From: Winogradskyella luteola
Lineage (GTDB): Bacteria; Bacteroidota; Bacteroidia; Flavobacteriales; Flavobacteriaceae
Reading direction: 5' to 3'
NCBI RefSeq assembly: GCF_019203985.1
Contig: NZ_JAGSPD010000005.1
Coordinates: 124,001-188,000, forward strand
DNA: 64,000 bases
The notes under the pieces are model-generated. The model saw only the letters and a list, made by a program, of their open reading frames with translations. It searched no databases and had not been told where the DNA came from. This document shows positions 44,844 through 53,289 of the stretch, piece by piece (within the stretch, counting starts at the first letter, position 1; the number at the start of each line of letters is the position of its first letter). The translations under genes were made by a program, and so were the position numbers.

Positions 44844-47164
44844 TTTATACCTAAATTTGTTTTTATTTTTATTTCAAAGATTTCTGCCTGATACTTATTT
44901 ATAAATTTATCTAAATCAATATCTAACTTATTTTTATTTAACTCTCTTACAACATAATTGTATGAATCTAAAATTTCCTTATTCGCCCATCTATTTTTTG
45001 TTTTCCAAATTTCGTTAAAAACAATCACTTCTTCTTGTGCAAAATGTATATTAGGTCTTTTATCATTCCAATATTTTAAATGCACCATTTCATGAAATAC
45101 TGTTAACTCAGATGCGTTATTTGATCTTAAAAATAATTCAGGGGGAGGGCCTTTCCTAAAACTTCCAACAACATTTCGATTGTCCCAATCTTTCAATTTG
45201 TTTTTTAATTTATGGTCGACATCAATTAACCTAACTCTCACTTTGTATTTTTGCCACAAGAAGTCTTTTAATAAATTTAATTCCTTTTTTGTTAAAAGTT
45301 TTCCACCTGATGAATCAAAAATGTCTTCTATTTTTCTAAATAGCTCATCTTCATTTTCTGCAATATTAACCAAATGAGTTTCTAACTCATCTAGTTGCTT
45401 TTGTCTTTTTGTGCTCTTTGCTTTTTTTCTAAAAGCCTTAAGCGCATCATTTGCCTGTCTAGCTTGTTTTCTTAGTATCCTTGTAGTAAGCGCATCTGCA
45501 CTTAGTGTACAAATTTCGAACCAAAATAGATATTGTCGTAATTTATTGCAAAACTCTTTGTCTTCACACTTGTCAACAAAGTTTAGAGCAATAGCTATAA
45601 TCCCAGATGTTACTTCCATAACACCATAAGCCAGTTTTAGATATGTATAGGCCGTTTTTAGATTCAACAGGTGTCTTAACTTTAAAAGATTTCCTACTCC
45701 AGTTGCTACAGTAATGATATCTACAGCTAACCAAATACTTTTTTCAAAATTTTCCCAAACCCCTTTATCATCAAAAGCTTTTAGGTAAAAAGCAGGTAAT
45801 GGGATCTCTGTTTCAAGTTTTATATCCTCGTTTTCTGTCTCATCTAATTCTGTTAGTGTAATTGGAAAAAAAGGATGATAAATTTCTTGTTTCTCTAAGA
45901 TTTCATTTATAAATATGGAACCTATAAAGTTGTTTGGTATTTTTATGCCTGGTTCTATTTCTACTTCTATATGGCCTTTTTTGTTAAAGTCAAAATTGTA
46001 ATCATCAAAACGAAACCCTAGTATCTTTTTTTGTTTATATGCTAAATTTACTGGCCTATCAAAGTTTTTAAATGCTTGACTATTTGTATTGGTAAAACTA
46101 CTGTCCATCCATATTAATGTTAACCTAACAATTAACCCGCTAAAATTATTTGGTCCGCCCCAATCGTTCATTTTATTATATAATCTCAGAAAAAGAGTTT
46201 CCCCATCTACCTTAGAGGTTAATAGATATGTTAAAAAAGCATCTGCATTAAAATTTGGTTTATTAGATATTCCCATTAGAAGATTTAGTAATATCTTTTC
46301 ATAAAAATTAGTAAGGTTCTCAATCTTTATAAATTCAAGCCATAAGTTTAGTAGTGTCTCTTTACTTATGTACTGTAATATCTTTTCATTTAAAGATGCC
46401 AACATTGGTAAATAGTCTGATGGTCGCGTATTACTTTTTGAAAATTTCTCTATTAGTTTTGCCACAAGTTTATAAGCTCCATTTAAGTAATCTTCATTTA
46501 CTCTACCCTCCATACCTTGTAGAAGAATTAAAAAGCCTCCAAAACCCAAACCCTGTATTTGTATTGCAGCATTCTTCTTTAGGTATGAAACATTTGGTCT
46601 ATTTATACTTCCAGTATTTGAATCGCCATCGTATGGTTTATATATTGAAAATGTAGAGCCATAAAAAGGCTTTCCTTTTAATCCTTCGTAACTAAAAAAT
46701 ACTTTATCATCATCTAGATAGTCTTCTTTTTTGTTAACAATAGCTCGACCGGAGTAAGCAGTTTCATTAAATTCCCAATGACTTTGAAAACCTTTATTTG
46801 AATCTACTAAATTTTTATAATTAAATTTTCTCTTCTTTATTCGTCCTTTAACAATAACTTCTTCCAATAGTATACCTTCCCCTGTATCTAAAACCTTAAG
46901 AGAACCTACTCCAAAACTTTCAATGGCTTTAAAAAAATCTACATAGCCATACCATAACTCACTTTTTGGTGGTTTAGCAAAAAAGCTCTGATTCCCTAAT
47001 GGTGATTCCAATGCTACCTCATTTGAAATTTCTTCAATATCATTATTGAAACTTATATCTTCAAAAGTTGGTTCGTCAATTTCTTGATTAATGAAATTGA
47101 ATATATTATTACTCATATCTTCTTTTTTAATCATTAAACATTCATTTAAAACACCACAATACAC
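44840..47164 (-). CDS. Polymorphic-toxin-like protein with C-terminal zincin domain (774 aa)
   Basis: No signal peptide. Possible starts are 47164, 47134 or 47116 (MSNNIFNFINQE); the last looks most natural. The N-terminal half (to about residue 480) is an unrecognised domain. A hydrophobic stretch follows (SIWLAVDIITVATGVGNLLK through VTSGIIAIALNFV, about 485-545), then a basic coiled coil. The C-terminal 170 residues carry LTVFHEMVHLKYW (HExxH at 691-695) and a possible third ligand in FAQEEVIVFNE, as in zincin-like metallopeptidase toxins. The order delivery region, hydrophobic segment, C-terminal enzyme fits polymorphic toxins. The likely immunity gene overlaps it by 4 bases. Confidence 0.7.
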   Translation of the reverse strand: MYCGVLNECLMIKKEDMSNNIFNFINQEIDEPTFEDISFNNDIEEISNEVALESPLGNQSFFAKPPKSELWYGYVDFFKAIESFGVGSLKVLDTGEGILLEEVIVKGRIKKRKFNYKNLVDSNKGFQSHWEFNETAYSGRAIVNKKEDYLDDDKVFFSYEGLKGKPFYGSTFSIYKPYDGDSNTGSINRPNVSYLKKNAAIQIQGLGFGGFLILLQGMEGRVNEDYLNGAYKLVAKLIEKFSKSNTRPSDYLPMLASLNEKILQYISKETLLNLWLEFIKIENLTNFYEKILLNLLMGISNKPNFNADAFLTYLLTSKVDGETLFLRLYNKMNDWGGPNNFSGLIVRLTLIWMDSSFTNTNSQAFKNFDRPVNLAYKQKKILGFRFDDYNFDFNKKGHIEVEIEPGIKIPNNFIGSIFINEILEKQEIYHPFFPITLTELDETENEDIKLETEIPLPAFYLKAFDDKGVWENFEKSIWLAVDIITVATGVGNLLKLRHLLNLKTAYTYLKLAYGVMEVTSGIIAIALNFVDKCEDKEFCNKLRQYLFWFEICTLSADALTTRILRKQARQANDALKAFRKKAKSTKRQKQLDELETHLVNIAENEDELFRKIEDIFDSSGGKLLTKKELNLLKDFLWQKYKVRVRLIDVDHKLKNKLKDWDNRNVVGSFRKGPPPELFLRSNNASELTVFHEMVHLKYWNDKRPNIHFAQEEVIVFNEIWKTKNRWANKEILDSYNYVVRELNKNKLDIDLDKFINKYQAEIFEIKIKTNLGIK

Positions 47165-47226
47165 CTTACTCCTTGCTGCTTTATATAAAACAGCAAGGCT
47201 ATAAGTTTTAATTAAAATAAGGTGTA
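47160..47226 (-). promoter_or_regulatory. Nested hairpin between the 1228-aa gene and the toxin gene
   Basis: CCTTGCTG (47171-47178) pairs with CAGCAAGG (47191-47198), and the outer TACACCTTA (47160-47168) pairs with TAAGGTGTA (47218-47226). There is no U-tract on the minus strand. It lies immediately upstream of the toxin start and could be a processing or attenuation structure lowering toxin relative to the upstream gene. Confidence 0.5.
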
Positions 47227-47247
47227 AAATGCGTGGTGTATAATAAC

Positions 47248-50200
47248 CTACTCTACGGTTATCGGTTCGCTAACATAATCTGAGCCCACTCCGTCTTCAC
47301 CACCAATTAAGGTGTCGGTTTGTTCAATGGGGCTTTTGTCACTTTCAAAGAGCTCTTGAGCACATTCATCGTTGCATGGTAAACCTTCTACTTTTAAGCC
47401 AATAGAACCTGCCTGTAAAACAGTGAGCGCTGTTGGCAAACGGGTTTCCCAAGTGCCTTCTACAACTCCATCTACGGTTTGCATTTCTTCTGCTACAGAA
47501 ACGTATAAATCGTCGTCTTGGTCAACGACCAAACCTTGACCATTCCAGATTTCCCCAGTGGTCATATACCAGTTGACGGTATCTTCAAATCCAGGTCTTA
47601 CCGGTACAACGGTGCGTGCCATACCACTTTGTAAAAACGCTTGGAACAATGGGTCTGCGGCATCTTGTAACTGAAAGAGCTTTTTCCAATCTTTCTCATC
47701 TGCATAGAAATACGGATAGAACACATAGGCCATAATATCCCAATCAAAGGCTTGCTCAAAAAACTTAACAGTAGACGCATGGGTTTGGAAAGCTTCTGTT
47801 CTTTTAACTGTGGAAACTCCCGTATCCTGATTTGTAGTGTTGTAATTGTTTTTAGAGACTCTTGCTTGGTCTATTATCAACTCAATAGCCACACGCTTCA
47901 ACTCCCTAAGCATAATACTTTTGTTTTGCAGTGGGTTAAACGTTAGCTTTTCTGCATCTGGCGTTAAACCATTATTAGCTTCAAACTCTCGCATAGCATC
48001 GTTGTACTCTTGTAAACGGTCGTAATACGCCTCCATGATGGCGTTATAGGTTTCGTTTTGCCATTGCTCTAAAAATTCTTGTGTTCTTGCGCAGGTAGCT
48101 GAAACGTTAAAACTACAAGCCGCCATATCGTAACTAGATGCTGAAACCGCTAGCTCTCCTCTAATATTATCCAGAGAATAGTCTTCTGATGTATCAAAGA
48201 ACTCTCTAGTGCCACTTGTATTTATGTCTCCGATCTGTTTATCCCCTACAGAAATAGAAATTCTGCCTACTCTCCTGTCATTGTCCGAATCAGAAAAAAT
48301 TCTGCCCTTTACCGCACAGTTTATAGCTTCGTAACCACTCTCGATTTCTAAATAATCACTCAATGAACTTGTTTGGTCATCTTGAGAATTAAACTGCAAA
48401 TCAAAAGCTTTACTCAACATTATCGTTTCAGCTGGCTGGGTATTAACCTCGGCATTGTATCTAGCCGCTAACTTCTGATAACCTTTTTCGTTATCTCCGT
48501 CTTCCAAGGCTAGAACACTTGGACTCGTTAAACCCAAAGTGTTTGGGTGTACAGGTAACTCAGGTAAAATAACGCCACTTTCTGTTTGTCCAGTTTCGTC
48601 AATATCTTTCCAAACGGCTTCTTGGAAAAACTTAGAGGGTTCTGGTATAGCAAATTCGTACATTAAACGTTTACCGTAATTAATCAGTGTATTCTTATAG
48701 ATTTTATCGACCCAACGGTATACTCCCGTAACATGCTCTATGCCTTTTCTATTATCAAATCCATGCGAGGTATTCTCTTCAAACTCTTTTAAGATACGAG
48801 AGGTGCGCTTGGTTTGTGTTTTTTGTACAATACGCTCCATAGCACGCTCAGTAACTTCTTGGGCATAGGTTTGGGCTTGTGAATTAGAGTTAGATGAAGA
48901 GCTTGCAGATGCAGAATCAAAATGCGATCCAACTTGGAATCTATATGGTTCTTTTCCTCCTGAAACATTGGCATTTCCACCATAACTCTGAGACTGATCC
49001 TCATTAAGAACCGAAGCCACTTCACTTTGCATTTCGTTACGTTCTGTACTTGTAGTATCTGTAAGGTTTTCGCGTTCGCGTTCATCTGTTTGTTCTGTTG
49101 TAAACTCTGAGCTTGTTAGACTTCTTGTGGAACGTTCCTTGTACTCACGGGCCATTACATTTTCTATATGAGATACCTCTCCCGGTACATAGCAGCATAC
49201 TTCTTGCTCTACGCGTCTAAAATCTGCTATACCTAAATTGGTGACTCCATAGATTTTACCAAATGTCGAGACACTTTCTTCTGGTGTTTCTTCTTCACTT
49301 TCACAACTAAAATCCAAAACTTTAACTCCGCTAAGACTTCTAAGTGATGGAAGCATTACTATGGTTTCGGTGAGCTCTAACTCTGTACCGTTTGTTAAGG
49401 TAATAGTTACAGTTAGTATCGGATTGCCCACTTGATCGGGCTTTGTAATATCCCCTAAATCACCAAACAAACGAACTTTAGTGTGGTTAGGCAATGTACT
49501 AAAGACTCCTAAAGCACTACTTGTTATAGCACTAGCGTCGTTTGTAAAACTTAATGATTGCTGTACAGATGCAATAGTTGAAATTTCATCATTATAAGTA
49601 ACTCCTAGAACAAAGCTCCAATCTCGATTACCTTCTTTGGTTTTTGGAGATGCGCTTGCTACAACGCTAACTTTATAGCAAGATGATGAATCTGCCTGTT
49701 TAGGGTCGATCTCTGAAGCTACATAAAGCGGAATATATTCGTTGGAAACCTCATCTTCTATCATTTGTGCAGCTATCGAATCTGCATCACCAAAATTGGA
49801 CAATGCTTCATTAAAAGGGTCTTCAAGACGCATGTTAACGCCTCCTTTTAATACTGACTTGCTTGTCTTAGGCAACAATTGTTCTACTTTATTCGACTTT
49901 TCCTTTAAAAGGAGTTTAACCTCCTTAAAAATGGCATTATACGATGTAAGATTATCTAGTTTGTGATCTGTAATATATTTATAACTTAGATCAGATAACC
50001 CTGCTTGTAATGTTTGAGTGTCTATCTCAACAGCCTTTGTATATGTAAATTCAGGTAACGGCTCATGGACCAGTTTTTCTACTTGAATGTATACCTGCTT
50101 TTCGACATCCCATTGATCTACTAATTGTACAGTTCCGTTATTTAAAATGAGATCTACATCCTTTTGATGGTTGTCCAAAGCTGTTTTATACTGGGCAGCT

Positions 50201-50934
50201 TCACTGGCCTCATACGATTTTTGAAGATCCTTTAATTCTCCCGTAAGCTTCTTTAGGGCTACTCTATCGTACTTTGCGGTTAGCAAATCGCTTAATCTTT
50301 TTTGATGTTTTGTATCCGCTCGCTTAGTTTTTGTGTTTACGGGTTCATCATTATAAGTTTCCAATAACAACTCCTTAGAAATTACAACGCTTGCATTGGC
50401 AAATCGTTTAAATTGTTTTTCTTGGTCTTCCGTAAATGTAATATCCCCTGATAAGCCTTCTGAAAATTTATTAAAGTGCTCTAAAAACTTATTAGCTATT
50501 AATAGTTGAATTAATGCCTCTCTAACATACACAGATTTTTTTGCGATGGTTTGGTAGATTAAATTATCCCAAACAAGGTACAAATCCTCATCTCCTAAAG
50601 TCTCTGCGCTATTTAAGTTATTGGAAATTTCCGCGTATGATAATGCATTTTTGTTTCGCATTAACCAAGATGAAAAGTTATAAAGATCTTCATTGACTTC
50701 TTTAACATCAGCTTTCTTTTCGAAAAGTAAAGGAGAACTAGCGAAACTGTTTTTTGAATCTATTAATGCTTGTTTTTTTTCGCCTTCTAATGCGGCATTA
50801 AGCGGAGGGTAAAAAATTCCACTCTGTTTATGTGGATGATATACAAAGCCTAATTGCTTGTCCTTTTCGTCTATTAATTGTGGACTTCGCAATGTTACAA
50901 ACCTAAATAGGTTGTTTTTAATGTTTTGACTCAT
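47248..50934 (-). CDS. Unrecognised 1228-residue cytoplasmic protein
   Basis: I do not recognise this family. There is no signal peptide, membrane helix or T9SS tail. Residues about 1-400 are mainly helical with coiled-coil segments (DLQKSYEASEAAQYKTALDN). About 430-570 look beta-rich (WSFVLGVTYNDEISTIASVQ). A conserved-looking Cys-containing segment follows (EVCCYVPGEVSHIENVMARE), then a Ser/Thr/Glu-rich low-complexity helix (about 640-770). Another beta region (around 870-970) has further Cys, and the C-terminal 250 residues are helical then acidic. Length and mosaic structure suggest a structural or delivery protein. It is divergent from the S24 repressor and the first gene of the leftward toxin unit. 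Confidence 0.8.
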   Translation of the reverse strand: MSQNIKNNLFRFVTLRSPQLIDEKDKQLGFVYHPHKQSGIFYPPLNAALEGEKKQALIDSKNSFASSPLLFEKKADVKEVNEDLYNFSSWLMRNKNALSYAEISNNLNSAETLGDEDLYLVWDNLIYQTIAKKSVYVREALIQLLIANKFLEHFNKFSEGLSGDITFTEDQEKQFKRFANASVVISKELLLETYNDEPVNTKTKRADTKHQKRLSDLLTAKYDRVALKKLTGELKDLQKSYEASEAAQYKTALDNHQKDVDLILNNGTVQLVDQWDVEKQVYIQVEKLVHEPLPEFTYTKAVEIDTQTLQAGLSDLSYKYITDHKLDNLTSYNAIFKEVKLLLKEKSNKVEQLLPKTSKSVLKGGVNMRLEDPFNEALSNFGDADSIAAQMIEDEVSNEYIPLYVASEIDPKQADSSSCYKVSVVASASPKTKEGNRDWSFVLGVTYNDEISTIASVQQSLSFTNDASAITSSALGVFSTLPNHTKVRLFGDLGDITKPDQVGNPILTVTITLTNGTELELTETIVMLPSLRSLSGVKVLDFSCESEEETPEESVSTFGKIYGVTNLGIADFRRVEQEVCCYVPGEVSHIENVMAREYKERSTRSLTSSEFTTEQTDERERENLTDTTSTERNEMQSEVASVLNEDQSQSYGGNANVSGGKEPYRFQVGSHFDSASASSSSNSNSQAQTYAQEVTERAMERIVQKTQTKRTSRILKEFEENTSHGFDNRKGIEHVTGVYRWVDKIYKNTLINYGKRLMYEFAIPEPSKFFQEAVWKDIDETGQTESGVILPELPVHPNTLGLTSPSVLALEDGDNEKGYQKLAARYNAEVNTQPAETIMLSKAFDLQFNSQDDQTSSLSDYLEIESGYEAINCAVKGRIFSDSDNDRRVGRISISVGDKQIGDINTSGTREFFDTSEDYSLDNIRGELAVSASSYDMAACSFNVSATCARTQEFLEQWQNETYNAIMEAYYDRLQEYNDAMREFEANNGLTPDAEKLTFNPLQNKSIMLRELKRVAIELIIDQARVSKNNYNTTNQDTGVSTVKRTEAFQTHASTVKFFEQAFDWDIMAYVFYPYFYADEKDWKKLFQLQDAADPLFQAFLQSGMARTVVPVRPGFEDTVNWYMTTGEIWNGQGLVVDQDDDLYVSVAEEMQTVDGVVEGTWETRLPTALTVLQAGSIGLKVEGLPCNDECAQELFESDKSPIEQTDTLIGGEDGVGSDYVSEPITVE

Positions 50935-51280
50935 TTTAATTGTTTTAAAGTTTATACTAATTATTAAGCTCCTATTTAGGAACTGTTATATTTTTCGCTT
51001 TTCTAACAGTTTACCCTAATACAAAGTCTTAATACTTAAGACATAAACTTTCATCACATTCCGTATAATGTTGGAACATGTTACCGCCAAATTATCTTTT
51101 TATGTAAAAATGATTTTAAATTCTAGAAATTTTGCTTTTAAAACACCACAAATGTTTAATTTTAAAGTGTTTTTTGTATATTAGCAATTATTCAGATTAC
51201 AAATATAAAACATTTTACAAATATAAACTAACATAATTTTAATTTTTTTGTAAAAAGTTTAATTTAAAAACTTGCGGCTT
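50935..51280. promoter_or_regulatory. Divergent control region with several palindromes
   Basis: This 346-bp gene-free stretch separates the repressor from the 1228-aa gene. It contains TCCTA-TT-TAGGA (50970-50981), the motif CTAACAGTTTACC (51004-51016), GTCTTAA-TAC-TTAAGAC (51026-51042, perfect 7-bp arms), AACATGTT (51076-51083), and two 13-bp direct repeats TTACAAATATAAA (51197-51209 and 51215-51227), each holding a minus-strand TATATTTG box. Which of these are operators cannot be decided by eye. Confidence 0.55.
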
Positions 51281-52090
51281 ATGGAGGGAATCGACGAAAA
51301 AATATCGGCAATAATCAGTCATTTTAACCTTAACAATTTTTCATTTTCAAAACGTATTGGTGTTACTGGAACCACTATAGATAGTATAGTTAACGGTAGG
51401 CCGCAATCGGACGGTACAAGAAAAAAAACCAAACCAGGGTACGATGTTCTTAACTCAATTATAGAGACATTCAACATCAATCCTGATTTTTTATTTGGTA
51501 AAAGTACGGTAATGCTAAAATCGGATATTACAAAAAACCAAACATATTCGGGAATGCCACAGGTTATTGCCGTAAACCAGACCGGAGATGAAAATGTAGT
51601 CTATGTTCCCGTTAAAGCCAGAGCCGGTTATTTAGATGGTTATGGAGATCCTGAATACATAGAAACCTTGCCATCGTTTAACATGCCGCATCTCACTAAC
51701 GGCACGTATCGTTGTTTTGAGGTAAAGGGAAACTCTATGGTTAGAACATTTTTTGATGGTGATCTCGTTTTTGGTAAATATGTTGAAGACCTAAGGGATA
51801 TTAAAGATGGCAGGGTTTACATTATTGTTAGTAAAAACGATGGTATTGTCCTAAAGCGTGTTATCAATAGAATTGCTGAACGCGATAAGCTAATTTTAAA
51901 AAGTGACAATAAGGACGGTAACTATCCTACCTATACAATTAATGCTGAGGAAATTGTTGAGGTATGGTACGTTACCATGTATGCTTCTAAGCAAATGCCA
52001 GAACCTGTAGATATTTACGATCGTTTACATGAATTAGAAAGTAAGATTGTAGATTTAGAAGGTGCGCTGCAGCGTAAGGCTTTAAGTTAA
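51281..52090 (+). CDS. HTH/S24-peptidase repressor (LexA/CI-like)
   Basis: The start chosen is ATG 51281 (MEGIDEKISAIISHF); a TTG at 51272 is less likely. An N-terminal XRE-type helix-turn-helix (FSFSKRIGVTGTTIDSIVNG) is followed by an S24 domain with a cleavable Ala-Gly in VKARAGYLDGY, the catalytic Ser in KGNSMVRTFFDGD and the Lys in GIVLKRVI. All residues for self-cleavage are present, so it is probably inactivated by RecA-dependent autoproteolysis after DNA damage. It ends convergent with the AstE-like gene, sharing stop-codon bases (52087-52090). Confidence 0.9.
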   Translation: MEGIDEKISAIISHFNLNNFSFSKRIGVTGTTIDSIVNGRPQSDGTRKKTKPGYDVLNSIIETFNINPDFLFGKSTVMLKSDITKNQTYSGMPQVIAVNQTGDENVVYVPVKARAGYLDGYGDPEYIETLPSFNMPHLTNGTYRCFEVKGNSMVRTFFDGDLVFGKYVEDLRDIKDGRVYIIVSKNDGIVLKRVINRIAERDKLILKSDNKDGNYPTYTINAEEIVEVWYVTMYASKQMPEPVDIYDRLHELESKIVDLEGALQRKALS

Positions 52091-53289
52091 TTCTTAAACC
52101 ACGACTCATTTTGGTACATCTTTTCTTTAGAAACACGTTCTCTATTGTATAAAAGCACGTGATTCTCATCTATTTGTTTATTCCTGTAGCCAAATAAATG
52201 AAATATAGATTTCGCCATAAATCGTGTTATAGATAGATTGGCTTTTAAAATACCTTTTTCTTTGTTGTGCCAAGTAATTCCTGGAAGAAATGTTAATAAG
52301 CCATCAGCCTTTATGTTTCTCAAAATTTCTGAAAGCTTCAAGAAAAATTTTGGTATTGGTCTTATTATAAAAAATCCATCATTACCTGATTTCTGATAGA
52401 GTGGCATAAAAAGTTTAGCATTAAACCTTGAATGTATTTCAATACCATCTGATATTGCCAACAGTCTTCCTTTCTTAATATTTTCAAAGCTTTTAAAGCC
52501 TTTTAACATTTCAAAGTCTTGGTTAGGTTGTATGTGATGCTTATAAATGACTTCAAAAATTGAAGTGATATTATTGCATGATTTTTTCAGAATATTTTCG
52601 TGCTTGGCTACATCTGTCAGCTTTAGATGTCCGGCATGCTTAAGTGTTAAACAAATAAAAGCTTCACAATTAGAGATGGCAACTGGGTCTACATGCTGCC
52701 CTGCCTCAAAACCAAGCGACACATAGCCCAAAGTATTTAGATAGCTTAAAAGTGGGCCGTCTAAGTACTCTTCAATACCCAACACAATTGGTACAGGAAA
52801 ACAACTCGAAAACTTTCTGTTGATTAAAGCATCGTTTATGGTAATAAACGGAAGCGACTTGCTAGAAGTTGTGTGCAAATCTATAAAATATAAGGGATTT
52901 TCATTTGTGTTTAAAAGTTGACTTAGAAAACGAAATATATTTTCTTGTTCCTGCTCTTCCTCATTTAAAGAGGACTTATTTTTTAAAGCATTTAATTGTT
53001 TTGCAGTCCACATTCTATTAAGGTCGGACTTTAGAAAACGCTTATTTTTTTCTAACGCTTTCATGTTTCCGTAAACACCATAAATATCCCCACAAACATC
53101 TTTAGTTTTAATGGTCTTCAATACATTATCCAACGCCCTAACACCTGCATATTCATTACCGTGTACACCTGCAAAAAAAACGATTGTAGCCCCTGGTTTT
53201 TCACCTTTAATATGATGAAAAATTCGATTCTGAGGTTTTGTATTTGTTTTATTTACCTTAAGTGCAGTATACATCATTCTATAGATCAT
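52087..53289 (-). CDS. AstE/AspA-like zinc deacylase (M14 family)
   Basis: The 400-residue protein has the M14/AstE zinc motifs GVHGNEYAG (His and Glu ligands), RFLKSDLNRMW and FIDLHTTSSK (third ligand), plus a catalytic-type Glu in SLGFEAGQH. The extra C-terminal 150 residues form the beta domain of the aspartoacylase group. The start at 53289 overlaps the GCS2-CBS stop by 11 bases; ATG 53277 or 53274 would also be possible. It probably removes an acyl or aminoacyl group from a small amide, perhaps the product of the neighbouring ligase. Confidence 0.85.
   Translation of the reverse strand: MIYRMMYTALKVNKTNTKPQNRIFHHIKGEKPGATIVFFAGVHGNEYAGVRALDNVLKTIKTKDVCGDIYGVYGNMKALEKNKRFLKSDLNRMWTAKQLNALKNKSSLNEEEQEQENIFRFLSQLLNTNENPLYFIDLHTTSSKSLPFITINDALINRKFSSCFPVPIVLGIEEYLDGPLLSYLNTLGYVSLGFEAGQHVDPVAISNCEAFICLTLKHAGHLKLTDVAKHENILKKSCNNITSIFEVIYKHHIQPNQDFEMLKGFKSFENIKKGRLLAISDGIEIHSRFNAKLFMPLYQKSGNDGFFIIRPIPKFFLKLSEILRNIKADGLLTFLPGITWHNKEKGILKANLSITRFMAKSIFHLFGYRNKQIDENHVLLYNRERVSKEKMYQNESWFKN

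Noticed and set aside
44840..47164. T9SS-secreted protease
   Set aside because: There is no signal peptide and no C-terminal sorting domain; the HExxH lies in a toxin-like position with a coupled small gene.
47248..50934. Contractile injection system component
   Set aside because: No sheath, tube, baseplate or AAA+ ATPase genes accompany it, and I could not see a motif of those proteins in it.
39724..52090. Complete prophage
   Set aside because: Endolysin, holin, tail-type proteins and an S24 repressor are present, but no integrase, terminase, portal, capsid, tube, sheath or attachment-site repeats were found.
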